Shown: one piece after another, positions 34,501 to 43,678 of the stretch
How the letters are laid out: the number at the start of each line of letters is the position of its first letter
How positions within the stretch are numbered: the stretch's first letter is position 1
Made by a program: the position numbers and the translations under genes
Source of the DNA: Ancylobacter crimeensis
Lineage (GTDB): Bacteria > Pseudomonadota > Alphaproteobacteria > Rhizobiales > Xanthobacteraceae
Direction of reading: 5' to 3'
DNA: 64,000 nucleotides
NCBI RefSeq assembly: GCF_023016805.1
Contig: NZ_JALKCH010000002.1
Span: 248,001 to 312,000, forward strand
Notes under the pieces: model-generated
What the model saw: the letters and a program-made list of their open reading frames with translations, nothing else
What the model was told of the DNA's origin: nothing
Database searches by the model: none

Positions 34501-35700
34501 GCTGGAAGCGTCGGCGGCTCCACCACCCTGAACCTCTACAACACCAGCGGGCAATACAGCCTGTTCGCCAACCCCATCACGGTGGTAACGGACAATGGCA
34601 GCGGTGCGGCGTCGGCGTTCACCTCCACCAACCTGCCCAGCGGCGGGCTGATCGAGTACAAGCTCCAGCGTCAGGGCGACAACTGGAACGTCGTCTCGCA
34701 ACTCAATCCCGACGGCGCGGGTGCGGCGGCAGCCTCCGTCGCCTCGTCCATGCTGGCCATCGCCACCGGCTTCAACGAGCCGACCAGCGCCTTCGTCTCC
34801 GCCCCGCCGGATCCGGTGAAGGACCAGCTGTCCTTCGGCCTGTGGTCGCGCGTCAAGGGCGGTGACTACAACATCTCCGCCGACACCACGACGCACATCT
34901 CCGGCGCATCATCCAGCGTGACCAGCCCGGCCAACTACGAGTCGAGCTTCTTCGGCTTTCAGGTCGGCGCGGATATCAGCCGCGCCAACATCAACGGCTC
35001 CGGCTGGAACGCCCATGTGGGCCTGACCGGCGGCGACGTCTGGGTCAACAATACGGGCGTCAGCTACCCCGGCTCGTCGGACGTGGACGCGCCGTTTTTC
35101 GGTGCCTATGCCGCCATCACGGGCTTCGGCTTCTATGCCGACGTGCAGGTGCAGCGGAACTACTATGACGTGAAGCTGAACAATGCCGTCGCCGGCCTCA
35201 ACAATTACAAGCTCAATGGCGACGGTTATTCGATCATCGCCTCGACCGGCAAGGTCATCCCGCTGTCGAGCACATGGTTCATCGAACCGTCGGCCGGCCT
35301 GACCTACGTGACCGCCAGCGTCGACGACGTCACCATCACAGATGCGTCGGGCACCGCCGGCGTGGTGAAGCAGGACGATATCGAGAGCGTATTGGGCAGC
35401 CTGCGGGTGCGGGTGGGCACGGTGATCGCGGCGTCGGACAAGCTGATCCTGCAGCCCTCCGTCCAGGCCAGTGTCTGGCACGAGTTCTCCGGCGATGCCA
35501 ATGCCTTCTACCAGCCGGAGGTGTCCAGCGTCGGCGCCGATATCTCGACCTCGCGCGTGGGAACCTTCGGTCAGGTCGGCCTGGCTCTGTCCGGCCAGTT
35601 GGTCGGCACCGGCTTCCTCGGCTTTGTGCGCGGCGACTACCGCTTCGGCGAGAACATCAATGGCTACTCGCTGACCGGGGGTCTGCGCTACCAGTGGTAA
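31534..35700 (+). CDS. Type V autotransporter adhesin
   Basis: The 1388-residue product has a long signal peptide ending at SASAE-like GASAET (about residue 72), and a passenger made of Asn/Gly/Thr-rich beta-helix repeats with recurring NSGT, TFTNSGT and GTIGG motifs (about 300-950). A linker and a C-terminal beta-barrel follow (about residues 1100-1388), ending in the expected aromatic strand LTGGLRYQW. Such proteins insert their barrel in the outer membrane and export the passenger for adhesion. ATG 31534 has GGAG six bases upstream. It lies downstream of the secreted protease. Confidence 0.93.
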   Translation: MTLFVAGGRRSGVVRADGGLSAGVSDGRKIRRTVRGRASVLGRFRWHLAGTTVLATSLGIGAALLPQGASAETLVLGGGDQDFLFGAQGSSWDRTFEVTTYSPTVIVVRDDFLVGDQFEVFKDGTSLGTTSVPPPFSTGTFTIGGDSGTTGVTSTISGTAIQSPYGEGRAYIQGYSLWIDKSQAYFTQADPAAQQTPMTFNGGILQPTGGVTVTFNQPVTIKATGGTLDTTNADTVFNGAVTAAGDFTKTGTGTFTIAGGGSFLGLTNEEGTTIVTSNLGATGVTNAAGAAFIVGSTVVGSSTTLTISGGTFENQGDLTVRDTGTISAAGVNNTAAGTVENYGTITAANVNNTGTGTIENYGSINGNGNNSGFRFRNELGGVISGNATNTGNTFVNAGEVTGNATNSGTSFTNSGTIDGDAVNTANTFANSGLVKGNANNIGGTFDNTGTINGTASNSGLLFTNEAAGIIKTNASNSAGTFQNNGVIGTGAAGTGNAVNTGTGLFVNTNQILANATNSGTSFSNSGTIGANATNTGGAFVNAGTIGGDATNTGGTFDNTNRIKGTASNSGTTFTNAAGAVIETNASNSAGTFQNDGVIGTGAAGTGNAVNSGTGLFVNTNQILADATNSGTSFSNSGTIGANATNTGGAFVNAGTIGGDATNTGGTFDNTNRIKGTASNSGTTFTNVAGAVIETNASNSAGTFQNDGVIGTGAAGTGNAVNSGTGLFVNTNQILADATNSGTSFTNSGTIGADAANMAGTFLNAGTVVGVATNSGTGLFTNDVGGKVGAAVNIDYGQFINHGTISGNVVNADNGTFSNTSFNTIVGDVLNTNAAIFANTGGIDGSVTNSGSASFSNAGSIGGDVANLDAATFANSGTIVGSVTNESAFVNSGSIGGALTNLFSFFATGGSIGGDVTNAAGATFTVASTTPASVGGSFSNAGTIEMRSDGTTFNTLNIGGNYTGTGASQANMDVNLSGANDGVRSDVINIAGSVGGSTTLNLYNTSGQYSLFANPITVVTDNGSGAASAFTSTNLPSGGLIEYKLQRQGDNWNVVSQLNPDGAGAAAASVASSMLAIATGFNEPTSAFVSAPPDPVKDQLSFGLWSRVKGGDYNISADTTTHISGASSSVTSPANYESSFFGFQVGADISRANINGSGWNAHVGLTGGDVWVNNTGVSYPGSSDVDAPFFGAYAAITGFGFYADVQVQRNYYDVKLNNAVAGLNNYKLNGDGYSIIASTGKVIPLSSTWFIEPSAGLTYVTASVDDVTITDASGTAGVVKQDDIESVLGSLRVRVGTVIAASDKLILQPSVQASVWHEFSGDANAFYQPEVSSVGADISTSRVGTFGQVGLALSGQLVGTGFLGFVRGDYRFGENINGYSLTGGLRYQW
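32968..33790 (+). repeat. 333-bp tandem repeats in the autotransporter passenger
   Basis: Units start at 32968, 33301 and 33634, exactly 333 bp (111 codons) apart. The first two copies are complete and differ at few positions; the third is truncated. Each encodes a block of beta-helix rungs. Near identity suggests recent duplication and possible copy-number change. Confidence 0.95.
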
Positions 35701-35707
35701 TGCCGAT

Positions 35708-35747
35708 GGCCGGACCGCCCCGGCCCGAGCGCCGCGGCGGTCCGGCC
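35708..35747 (+). terminator. Strong hairpin after the autotransporter gene
   Basis: A perfect 12-bp inverted repeat (GGCCGGACCGCC and GGCGGTCCGGCC, 16-base loop) begins eight bases after the stop codon. There is no T run, so termination may need Rho or the hairpin may protect the mRNA end. It is also symmetric for the converging monooxygenase gene 195 bp on. Confidence 0.6.
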
Positions 35748-35942
35748 GGTCGTCTTGCGGGCACAAGTCCGGCCATGGGAAGCGGCACCGGATGGCGGGA
35801 TTTATGAGGTGATGCGCGGAACCCGCCCGTGCCGTGATCGTCGATGCCGCCGCCTTGCACCGGATCGGGCGCCATCTCCGCCGGCCGTGGCAGTGCCGCC
35901 CCGGTTCGCACCGGGCATGGCCCGCTGGGTTCGGAACAGACC

Positions 35943-37049
35943 TCACGCGCTCCGGCGTTCGGCGATGCTGTCGTAGCGGCCGAGGATCGGGTTGCAATTG
36001 CTGGCCACCCGTTCGTGCTGCCCGTCGAAGTCGAACAGCGGGCGCGATCCCCGCACCACGTTCCCGACCCAGGGTATGCGCGCGCGCTCATAGGCATCGA
36101 GCGCGGCGGCGAGATCCTCGTGCTCCGCCAGCGCCGCCTTGAGGATCCGCACATCCTCCAGCGCCTGGCTCGCACCCTGCGCCATGCCCGGCAGCATCGG
36201 ATGGGCGGCGTCTCCGAGCAGGGTGATGCGCCCCCGCGACCAGCGCGGCAGCGGCGTCACCAGGTCGCGGATCTCGTTGCGGATGATGGTCGAGGGGTCC
36301 GTGGCGGCGATGATGGCCGGCACGCTGCTGCGTTCCCACCGGCTGAAGAAGGCGCGCGCATCGTCCGGTTCTGTCGTGATGCCGTCCGCCGCGGCGAACC
36401 AGTAGGCGCGCCCGCCGCCGATCGCCATGTAGCCGAAATGGCCGCCCGCTCCCCACACTTCCACGGCGGCGTGGGGATCGACCTCGACATCGGCGAGATC
36501 GAACAGCCCCCGCCAGCGCACCAGTCCGTCGGCGCTCAGCGCCTGCGGGCCGAACAGGGCGGCACGCACCGCCGAATGTATGCCGTCCGCGCCGATCAGC
36601 AGGTCACCCTCTGCACTTCCGCCATCGGCGAAGCGACAGCTCACCGTGTCGCCGTCCTGCGCGACCGCGACGACACGGCGCCCGAGCTGAAGCCGTCCGG
36701 CCCCGAGCGCATCGGCGAGCATGCGGCTGAGGTCGCGCCGGTAGACGCCCGAAAGCGCCGCGCCATAGCGTTCGGGCCAGTCGCTCACGTCATCGATCGC
36801 GACGACCTCGCCGGTCGAGGAGAAGGTCCGGTAGGTGCGCAGGCTGGCGGAGATCGCGGCATAATGGGGCCCAAGCCCGAGTTCCTTGAGGACACGCACG
36901 CCGTTCGGCCAGAGATTGAGGCCGGCGCCGGCCGTGCGCAGTTCCTCGTCGCGCTCGAAAACGGTGACGTCCCAGCCGATCCGGGCGAGGGCGAGGCCCG
37001 CCGAGAGGCCACCGATCCCGGCTCCGCACACCAGCGCACGCTTCTTCAT
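35943..37049 (-). CDS. FAD-dependent monooxygenase (group A flavoprotein hydroxylase)
   Basis: The 368-residue enzyme has the three FAD motifs of the class: CGAGIGGLSAG at residues 8-18, a GADGIHSAVR segment near 165, and LLGDAAHPMLPGMAQG near 285. These enzymes use NAD(P)H and oxygen to hydroxylate aromatic acids or similar substrates; the substrate is unknown here. ATG 37049 has GGGAG seven bases upstream; the frame extends further without a ribosome site. It lies 186 bp downstream of the dehydrogenase gene on the same strand. Confidence 0.88.
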   Translation of the reverse strand: MKKRALVCGAGIGGLSAGLALARIGWDVTVFERDEELRTAGAGLNLWPNGVRVLKELGLGPHYAAISASLRTYRTFSSTGEVVAIDDVSDWPERYGAALSGVYRRDLSRMLADALGAGRLQLGRRVVAVAQDGDTVSCRFADGGSAEGDLLIGADGIHSAVRAALFGPQALSADGLVRWRGLFDLADVEVDPHAAVEVWGAGGHFGYMAIGGGRAYWFAAADGITTEPDDARAFFSRWERSSVPAIIAATDPSTIIRNEIRDLVTPLPRWSRGRITLLGDAAHPMLPGMAQGASQALEDVRILKAALAEHEDLAAALDAYERARIPWVGNVVRGSRPLFDFDGQHERVASNCNPILGRYDSIAERRSA

Positions 37050-37235
37050 CGTCCGGCTCCCAAGCGGCCCGCATCCGGGCCCGTGCTTCCACCCGACCGC
37101 ATGGCCGCCGCGAGCCCCCGCGAGGCCGGCGACGCCATCCGCTCCCCGAAGCGGCCCCGCGCGCGTGGCGATGGGGCGGCGTCGATCGCCGGAGCCTTGC
37201 AAGGGGGATGCCGATTCGAGGCCACGGGCCTCGAT

Positions 37236-38237
37236 TCAGTAGCCGAGTTCGGGCCGGACGACGTTCAGCAGCGGTTCGCCGGCGAGGTGGCGTCGCAGGT
37301 TGCGCAGGAACAGGTCGATGGTGAGACGCGCATAGGACGCGCCGTCATCGGCCGAAACATGCGGCGTCACGATCAGGTTGGGAACCGACCAGAGCGGCGA
37401 GGAGGGCGGCAATGGCTCCGGTTCGAACACGTCGAGGATCGCCCCACCGATATGCCCGCTGTGCAGCAGGTCGGTGAGTGCGTCGTAATCGACCACCGGG
37501 GCGCGCCCCACATTGACGAGGCCGGCACCTGGCTTCATCAGCGACAGCCGCCGCCGGTCGAGCAGATCGCGCGTCTCGCCGGTCGCCGGGGTGGCGACGA
37601 ACACGAAATCAGCCTCGGGCAGTACTTCGTCGAGACGGTCCGGGGTCAGCATCAGGTCCACTCCCTCGGCCGGCCGGCCGTGGCGGGACACGCCGATCAC
37701 CCGGATGTCGAGCAGCTTGGCCCGGCGCGCGACGGCCCCGCCGATGCTGCCGACGCCGATGACGAGCAAGGTGCGGCCGGCGATCGGGCTGGCATAGAGC
37801 GAGGCCCAGGCGCGGCGCTTCTGCTGCTCGATGAGGCCCGGCATATGGCTGTGCAGCATGAGGATGGCCATGAGGCCGAACTCGCCCGCCCGCGTGGCGT
37901 GGATGCCCTTGCTGTTGACCACCGTGGTCTGCGGGGGAAGCCAGTCCATGGGCATCAGGTGCTCGACCCCGGCACCGATGACGTGGATCAGCCGCAGCTT
38001 CGGAGCCGCCTGCGCCGCCGCCTCGACGCGCACGTCCCAGCCGACCAGCGCCTCGGCGTCGCCCAGCGCGGCAGGCCAGTCCTCTTCGCCGAGGCTGAAG
38101 CTGGTCTCGACGAAGGGCGCGAGGTCCGGGTGCTGCGCCAGCCCCTCGGCGAAGCGCTCGGGCGAGATCGTGAAGATCTCCGCGGCTTCCGCCGTGTTCC
38201 AGGGGGTGTTCTTGATGTGCACGTGGATGCGACGCAT
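37236..38237 (-). CDS. D-2-hydroxyacid dehydrogenase (NAD-dependent)
   Basis: The 333-residue product is a D-isomer-specific 2-hydroxyacid dehydrogenase. It has the Rossmann motif VIGVGSIGGAVA (about residues 159-170), a GRAPVVD substrate Arg region, an EPEPLP segment with the catalytic Glu, and TPHVS with the catalytic His. Substrates in the family are 2-ketoacids such as glyoxylate or hydroxypyruvate. It is divergent from hsp20 across 250 bp. Confidence 0.9.
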   Translation of the reverse strand: MRRIHVHIKNTPWNTAEAAEIFTISPERFAEGLAQHPDLAPFVETSFSLGEEDWPAALGDAEALVGWDVRVEAAAQAAPKLRLIHVIGAGVEHLMPMDWLPPQTTVVNSKGIHATRAGEFGLMAILMLHSHMPGLIEQQKRRAWASLYASPIAGRTLLVIGVGSIGGAVARRAKLLDIRVIGVSRHGRPAEGVDLMLTPDRLDEVLPEADFVFVATPATGETRDLLDRRRLSLMKPGAGLVNVGRAPVVDYDALTDLLHSGHIGGAILDVFEPEPLPPSSPLWSVPNLIVTPHVSADDGASYARLTIDLFLRNLRRHLAGEPLLNVVRPELGY

Positions 38238-38373
38238 GACGGCCTCCCTGTACCAGAGCTACAGGTCGCGAGGACGCCGTCAATACCGCGCGCGGCCGGC
38301 CGGGCGGCTTTTGCGGCGTGTGCCGTCCGGCAGCATCAAAAGTCGTCACGATCGGTGAAAAGATCGCTCGCGA

Positions 38374-38379
38374 TATAAT
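38374..38379 (+). promoter_or_regulatory. -10 box TATAAT for hsp20-lon
   Basis: TATAAT lies 108 bp before the hsp20 start, giving a leader of about 100 bases that contains the SD-masking hairpin. The -35 at 17 bp (ATCGGT) is weak, and no sigma-32 site is evident. Confidence 0.35.
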
Positions 38380-38423
38380 TGCGCGCCGATGATCTGGCGC
38401 AACGGAAAGCCGTGCCTATATGC

Positions 38424-38479
38424 CTCCTCGCGGGTGACGGCCGGGCTCACGCCCCGTGCCGTAATCAGCCCCGCAGGAG
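38424..38479 (+). promoter_or_regulatory. Candidate RNA thermometer masking the hsp20 ribosome site
   Basis: CTCCT plus GCGGG (38424-38434, with C38429 bulged) pairs perfectly with CCCGC plus AGGAG (38470-38479), where AGGAG is the hsp20 Shine-Dalgarno. Inside this, ACGGC (38437-38441) pairs with GCCGT (38458-38462) and GGGC with GCCC around a TCAC loop. A long bulged hairpin that hides the SD is the design of rhizobial ROSE elements upstream of small heat-shock genes. Folding was done by hand. Confidence 0.55.
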
Positions 38480-38487
38480 TCTTCCCC

Positions 38488-38910
38488 ATGAAGAAGAACG
38501 ACCCCCGCGCCTGGATGTGGTCGGATGCCGTCGAGATGCTGAATCGCGCGGAGCGCCTGCATCGGCAGATGTTCCAGCCGGTAGCGGCCGTGCATGTCCG
38601 CCATGCCCCCGCCCGGCCCCCGGCATGGGAGCCGCCGGTCGACATCCTCGAAACCGAGCGCGAGTTGCTCGTGCTCGCGGCGCTGCCCGGCGTCGACCCG
38701 AACCGGATCGAGGTCGCCATCCACAATGGCGTGCTCACGATCTCCGGCGAGCGGGTCCAGCCGGCCGAGCTCGCCCATGCGGTCATCCATCGCATGGAGC
38801 TTCCGCAGGGCCGCTTCGAGCGACAGCTCGCCCTTCCCGCCGGCCGTTACGAAATCGCCCGTCCCACAGTGGTCAATGGCTGCCTCGCCATCGTCCTGCG
38901 CAAGGTTTGA
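38488..38910 (+). CDS. Small heat-shock protein Hsp20
   Basis: The 140-residue product carries an alpha-crystallin domain (about residues 45-138): the DILETERELLVLAALPGVD strand, GVLTISGER near residue 80 and a final NGCLAIVL strand containing the I-x-V-like tail. Holdase chaperones of this type bind unfolding proteins without ATP. ATG 38488 is eight bases after AGGAG, which is masked by the leader hairpin. Twelve bases separate it from lon, so the two form an operon that links holding and degradation of damaged proteins. Confidence 0.92.
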   Translation: MKKNDPRAWMWSDAVEMLNRAERLHRQMFQPVAAVHVRHAPARPPAWEPPVDILETERELLVLAALPGVDPNRIEVAIHNGVLTISGERVQPAELAHAVIHRMELPQGRFERQLALPAGRYEIARPTVVNGCLAIVLRKV

Positions 38911-38922
38911 GGGGTCAACATC

Positions 38923-41400
38923 ATGCAGAACCAGAACCCCGTTCTCACACGTAATCCCGAAGATTCCGGCCAGATTGCCGGTACCGAAGCGCCCGTCTCG
39001 CCGGCGCCGGACGACGCCGCCACCGTGCGCACGGGCGCCAGCGGCACGGATACGCTCATCATTCTTCCCGTCCGCAGCTTCGTGCTGTTCCCCGGCGTCG
39101 TGATGCCGGTGGCGGTGCTACGGCCCGGCTCGGTCGCGGCTGCCCAGCAGGCGATCCGCGAGGGCAAGCCCGTCGGCATCCTCATGCAGCGCGACCCGAG
39201 CACCGACGAGCCCGGCGCGACCGACCTGCACCGGATGGGCGTCGTCGCCAACATCCTGCGCTACGTCACCGCGCCCGACGGCACCAATCACCTTGTCTGC
39301 CAGGGCGAGCAGCGCTTCCGCGTCGAGGAGTTCGTGCGCGAGAAGCCCTATATCGTCGCGCGGGTGAAGCGCATCGATGAGGACGACGCCATGTCTTCCG
39401 AGATCGAGGCGCGCTTCGTCCATCTGCAGGGGCAGGCCACCGAGGCGCTGGAGCTGCTGCCGCAGGTGCCGCAGGAGATGGTCGCCGCGGTGCGCGGCAC
39501 CACCTCGCCGGCGGCCCTGGCGGACCTCGTCGCCGCGTATATGGATGTCTCGCCGGAGGAGAAGCAGGAGCTTCTGGAGACGGTGGACGTCGTCGCGCGG
39601 ATGAACAAGGTCTCGCGCATCCTCGCCCACCGGATCGAGGTGCTGCGGCTGTCGCGGGAGATCGGCCAGCAGACCAAGGCGGCGCTCGACGAGCGCCAGC
39701 GCGAGGCCCTGCTGCGCGAGCAGATGGCGGCGATCCAGAAGCAGCTCGGCGAGGACGGCGGCAACCAGCAGGAGATCGCCGATCTCGAAAAGGCGATCCT
39801 CGATGCCGGCATGCCGGAGGATGTGGAGCAGATGGCCCGCAAGGAGCTGGGCCGGCTGCGCCGCATGCAGGACGCCAGCGCCGAATACGGCATGATCCGC
39901 ACCTATCTCGACTGGCTGATCGCCCTGCCGTGGAAGCTCGGCGACGAGAAGACGATCGACATCGCTGATGCGCGCCGCATTCTCGACGAGGACCATTTCG
40001 GCCTCGACAAGATCAAGCGCCGCATCGTCGAATATCTCGCCGTGCGCAAGTTGGCGCCGAACGGCAAGGCACCGATTCTGTGCTTCGCCGGCCCGCCCGG
40101 CGTCGGCAAGACCTCGCTCGGCCAGTCGATCGCCCGCGCCATGGGACGCAAATTCGTGCGCGTCTCGCTCGGTGGCGTGCATGACGAGGCGGAGATCCGC
40201 GGCCACCGGCGCACCTATGTCGGCGCGCTGCCCGGCAACATCATCCAGGGTCTGCGCAAGGCGGGCACCCGCGACTGCGTCATGATGCTGGACGAGATCG
40301 ACAAGATGGGCTCCGGCATCCAGGGCGATCCGTCGGCCGCGATGCTGGAGGTGCTGGACCCCGAGCAGAACGGAACGTTCCGGGACAATTATCTCGGCGT
40401 GCCGTTCGACCTCTCGCGCGTGGTGTTCATCGCCACCGCGAACATGCTCGACACCATCCCCGGGCCGCTGCGCGACCGCATGGAGATCATCTCGCTGTCC
40501 GGCTACACCGACAGCGAGAAGCTCCAGATCGCCAAGCGCTATCTCGTGCGCCGCCAGCTTGAGGCGAACGGGGTGAAGCCCGAGCAGCTCGCCATCGAGG
40601 ACGACGCACTCACCGGCATGATCCGCGCCTATACGCGGGAGGCCGGGGTGCGCAATCTTGAACGCGAGGTGGGACGCGCCATCCGTCACATCGCCGTCGG
40701 CATCGCCGATGGCAGCGTGACCAGCGCGCGGATCACCGCGGCGGATCTGCCGGACCTGCTCGGCCCGCCGATCTTCGAGGACGAGGTGGCGCTGCGCGTT
40801 TCGGTTCCCGGGGTGGCCACAGGCCTCGCCTGGACCCCGGTGGGCGGCGACATCCTCTTCATCGAGGCGACGAAGGTGCCCGGCCGTGGCGGGCTGATCC
40901 TCACCGGACAGCTCGGGGACGTGATGAAGGAGAGCGCGCAGGCGGCGATGAGCCTGGTGAAGAGCCGCGCGGTCGAGCTCGGCATCGACCCGGCGGTGTT
41001 CGCCACCAATGACGTGCATGTCCACGTCCCGGCGGGGGCGACCCCGAAGGACGGGCCGAGCGCGGGCGTGGCGATGTTCACCGCGCTGGTCTCCCTGCTC
41101 ACCGGCCGCACGGTGCGCAAGGACACCGCGATGACGGGCGAGATCTCGCTGCGCGGGCTGGTGCTGCCGGTCGGCGGCATCAAGGAGAAGGTGGTCGCGG
41201 CGGCACGGGCGGGTCTCACCCGCGTCATGCTGCCCGCCCGCAACCGGCGCGACTATGAGGACATCCCCCAGGACGCGCGGGATCGGCTGGAATTCGTCTG
41301 GCTGGAGCGGGTGGACGACGCCGTCGCCAATGCGCTGGAGACGGTCGAAGAGACCGGCGCATCTCACGCGGGGGCCTCTCAGGCGGGCGCGGCCGCCTGA
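38923..41400 (+). CDS. lon: ATP-dependent protease Lon
   Basis: The 825-residue product has a Lon N-terminal substrate domain, an AAA+ module with Walker A GPPGVGKT at residues 390-397, and a C-terminal Ser/Lys peptidase with Ser713 in GPSAG and Lys756 in the GIKEK motif. Lon degrades misfolded and regulatory proteins. Its pairing with hsp20 rather than clpX suggests a second, stress-induced Lon, though the rest of the genome is not visible. GAGGGG precedes ATG 38923. A terminator follows. Confidence 0.96.
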   Translation: MQNQNPVLTRNPEDSGQIAGTEAPVSPAPDDAATVRTGASGTDTLIILPVRSFVLFPGVVMPVAVLRPGSVAAAQQAIREGKPVGILMQRDPSTDEPGATDLHRMGVVANILRYVTAPDGTNHLVCQGEQRFRVEEFVREKPYIVARVKRIDEDDAMSSEIEARFVHLQGQATEALELLPQVPQEMVAAVRGTTSPAALADLVAAYMDVSPEEKQELLETVDVVARMNKVSRILAHRIEVLRLSREIGQQTKAALDERQREALLREQMAAIQKQLGEDGGNQQEIADLEKAILDAGMPEDVEQMARKELGRLRRMQDASAEYGMIRTYLDWLIALPWKLGDEKTIDIADARRILDEDHFGLDKIKRRIVEYLAVRKLAPNGKAPILCFAGPPGVGKTSLGQSIARAMGRKFVRVSLGGVHDEAEIRGHRRTYVGALPGNIIQGLRKAGTRDCVMMLDEIDKMGSGIQGDPSAAMLEVLDPEQNGTFRDNYLGVPFDLSRVVFIATANMLDTIPGPLRDRMEIISLSGYTDSEKLQIAKRYLVRRQLEANGVKPEQLAIEDDALTGMIRAYTREAGVRNLEREVGRAIRHIAVGIADGSVTSARITAADLPDLLGPPIFEDEVALRVSVPGVATGLAWTPVGGDILFIEATKVPGRGGLILTGQLGDVMKESAQAAMSLVKSRAVELGIDPAVFATNDVHVHVPAGATPKDGPSAGVAMFTALVSLLTGRTVRKDTAMTGEISLRGLVLPVGGIKEKVVAAARAGLTRVMLPARNRRDYEDIPQDARDRLEFVWLERVDDAVANALETVEETGASHAGASQAGAAA

Positions 41401-41425
41401 TCCGGCGCCGGACGAGCACGATCAT

Positions 41426-41460
41426 CCGCCGGGCTGCAGCGCGCAGCCCGGCGGTTTCTT
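41426..41460 (+). terminator. Rho-independent terminator after lon
   Basis: A perfect 12-bp stem (CCGCCGGGCTGC and GCAGCCCGGCGG, 5-base loop) is followed by TTTCTT. It ends the hsp20-lon operon. Confidence 0.88.
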
Positions 41461-41520
41461 CATGTGAGGTCGGCAGGCGGGCGGTCTCGCCGCCCGGCGG
41501 GGCAGGGCGAAGCGCAGATC

Positions 41521-41685
41521 CTAGCTTGCGGCGTCGCCCATCACCCCGATGAGACCGCGAACCTGCTCGATGGCTGCCGCGAGGCGGCCGGCAAGCTCGT
41601 TATCGTCGTCCTCGGTCTCATGGATGCGGCGCTCCTCAGCAACTTCGAGGAGCAGTTCGATGGCTTTTCGGGTCGGCGTGTCCAT
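41521..41685 (-). CDS. Small hypothetical protein, 54 aa
   Basis: The 54-residue product is helical and acidic (motif ERRIHETEDDDNE), probably coiled or helical-hairpin. ATG 41685 has AGGAGAGAG just upstream, which separates it from a long open upstream frame with unlikely composition. It is convergent with lon. Function unknown. Confidence 0.6.
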   Translation of the reverse strand: MDTPTRKAIELLLEVAEERRIHETEDDDNELAGRLAAAIEQVRGLIGVMGDAAS

Positions 41686-41910
41686 GGCGTCTCTCTCCTG
41701 TCGTCTGTCATGAGCACGACCCGGCCGCCGTTTCTTTCCGCCGGCGGTCCGGTGAGGCGCGTGGGCCAGTCGGCCGCGTGACGCGGCAGAAAGCCTGCCC
41801 GCAAATCCTCGCATCAATGGTAGACATCCGCCAATAGTCTTATTCGCAGTCGCCCGCCGCTTCCGTTGCGCGTGAGGCGACAGGCCGCAGGCTGAAAAAG
41901 GAAGTGCCCG

Positions 41911-42174
41911 ATGAGCGACGCCTTCAAGGACTGGGAAACCGACGGCAAGGGCCATCTGAAGGTGTGGCCGCTCTACGGCTTCACCACCGCCCTGTTCGGC
42001 GAGGATGCCGCCGGGCTGCGCGTCGAGATCGGCACCAGCGCGCCGAAGGCCGGCGAGCCGATCCCCGCCCTTCAGCTCGTGCTGCGCCCCGAGCAGGTGC
42101 GCGAGCTCGCCGAGGCGCTCACCGAGCTGGCCGATCTGCTCAAGGTGCCGGCGAAACGTACCGGGCGGGCCTGA
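41911..42174 (+). CDS. Small hypothetical protein, 87 aa
   Basis: The 87-residue product is soluble, with two parts: a beta-rich N-terminus (KVWPLYGFTTALFG) and a helical C-terminus (EQVRELAEALTELADLL). An AAGGAA ribosome site lies nine bases before ATG 41911. It converges on the SAF-domain dehydrogenase with nine bases between. I do not recognise the family. Confidence 0.65.
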   Translation: MSDAFKDWETDGKGHLKVWPLYGFTTALFGEDAAGLRVEIGTSAPKAGEPIPALQLVLRPEQVRELAEALTELADLLKVPAKRTGRA

Positions 42175-42183
42175 GCTTTTCGC

Positions 42184-43599
42184 TCAGAGGAACCGCGCGT
42201 CCTGCTGGTCGAGCCGGCGGCGGATCTGCGTCACGACGAGGCTGTCGTCGGGCGCGCAGTTCTCATAGGTGAGGCGCTCGCCCTTCTTCACCGGGCGCAG
42301 CACCTTCGCCTTCTCGGCAAGGCCGAGCGGCAGCGAGCCGCTCTCGCGTGCCTCGCGCCAGGCCATGGTGAAGCCGCGATAGTCATATTCGCCGATCTTG
42401 CCGAGCAGATCGCCGGGGTTGAGGTCGCGCTTGGCCACCGCCGTGCATTCGGCGACGGGATGATCGAGCACCTCCATGTCCGGCATTCCGTGCAGCACCG
42501 CCCGCGCGGCCGACAGCGGCACTTCGAGGCTGGTGAGGTGGAACGGCCGGATCAGCGCGAAGCAGGGGCCGGGCCCCACCTTGAGGTCGGCCATGCGCTC
42601 GATCACCCGCTCGTGGCGCGGCTTCACGATGCAGAACACCCCCGGCGCGACATCCTTGCCCAGCGTGAAGTCCACCACGCCGGAGCGCGAGAGGATGCCG
42701 CCGTCTTGCCTCGTGCACAGCACCTGCGCCAGCACGTCGCGATCGGCGGCGGGGCCGTGCATGCCGGCGATGTCGGGCACGAGGCCGGTCGCATTGGCGA
42801 GCGCGGTCATCTCCACCATGGTCTTGGAACCATCGACGAATTCCACCAGCATGCGCGGGTTCATGTTGCGGGCCTTCGCCTCGGCGGCGAACTCGTCCGG
42901 CACCGCGTCGGTCTTGAAGGCGTTGTTCTTGGCCTTGCCGGCGCAGACGATCTCGAACCCCAGCGCCTGGGCGAGGCCGATCAGCTCGATGGTCGAGGCC
43001 GGCTCGTCGCCCGCCGCCCCGGTCAGCACCACGCCGGCGGCGCGCGCCTCCTGCTTGAGGTGACGGCCGATGGTGATGTCGGCCTCCACCGAGAGCAGCA
43101 CGACATGCTTGCCGTTGCGGATCGCCTCCAGCGCCACGATGGTGCCGATGTTCGGCGAGCCGGTGGCGTCGATGACCACGTCGATCCGCCCGGCCGCGCA
43201 CATGGCGTTGTAGTCCTGCGTCACCGCGATCTTGCCGGCCTCGATGGCGCGGTCGATGGCGGCGGGCGTATCGGCGTTGGCGAGGTCGCCGGCGTCATGG
43301 CCCGCAACCTGCGCCGCCTCGAAGGCGGAGTGCGGATTGCGCACCGCCACCGCGCCGATCCGCATGCCCGGCATCAGTGCGGCCTGCACCAGAAGGTCGG
43401 TGCCCATCTGCCCCGCGCCGACGAGTCCAAGGGTGATCGGGCCGTTCGCGTCGGTGTAGCGGGCGATCTCGGCGGCAAGGCCGGTAAGGGCGAGGCCGCC
43501 GCGAGCGCCCGCCGGCGCCAGCGAAGACAGGTCCAGCACGCCGCCGGCTTTGGCGGGCGAGGCGGGAGCGGAGGACGCGGGACCGATCTTGCCGAACAT
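42184..43599 (-). CDS. NAD(P)-dependent dehydrogenase, homoserine-dehydrogenase-like, with a SAF domain
   Basis: The 471-residue product has an N-terminal Rossmann fold (LVGAGQMGTDLL near residues 53-64) of the homoserine-dehydrogenase superfamily. It includes the DATGSPNIG strand, a catalytic-like central domain and a C-terminal SAF-type domain (about 390-460). Relatives act on four-carbon sugar acids and related compounds. ATG 43599 is chosen because AAGGA sits seven bases upstream; an in-frame ATG lies at 43605. It follows the SorC regulator by 79 bp on the same strand and is probably its target. Confidence 0.8.
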   Translation of the reverse strand: MFGKIGPASSAPASPAKAGGVLDLSSLAPAGARGGLALTGLAAEIARYTDANGPITLGLVGAGQMGTDLLVQAALMPGMRIGAVAVRNPHSAFEAAQVAGHDAGDLANADTPAAIDRAIEAGKIAVTQDYNAMCAAGRIDVVIDATGSPNIGTIVALEAIRNGKHVVLLSVEADITIGRHLKQEARAAGVVLTGAAGDEPASTIELIGLAQALGFEIVCAGKAKNNAFKTDAVPDEFAAEAKARNMNPRMLVEFVDGSKTMVEMTALANATGLVPDIAGMHGPAADRDVLAQVLCTRQDGGILSRSGVVDFTLGKDVAPGVFCIVKPRHERVIERMADLKVGPGPCFALIRPFHLTSLEVPLSAARAVLHGMPDMEVLDHPVAECTAVAKRDLNPGDLLGKIGEYDYRGFTMAWREARESGSLPLGLAEKAKVLRPVKKGERLTYENCAPDDSLVVTQIRRRLDQQDARFL

Positions 43600-43678
43600 C
43601 TGCATTTCCTTACACGGCGCCGCCGGTGAACCGAAACGGCATAGGCCGGCCCCTTCGGTAACCGATCGGGCGCGCCCG

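Noticed and set aside
31540-34896. Minus-strand open frame over 1100 codons
   Set aside because: It is the antisense of the autotransporter passenger. The plus strand has the signal peptide, beta-helix repeats and barrel.
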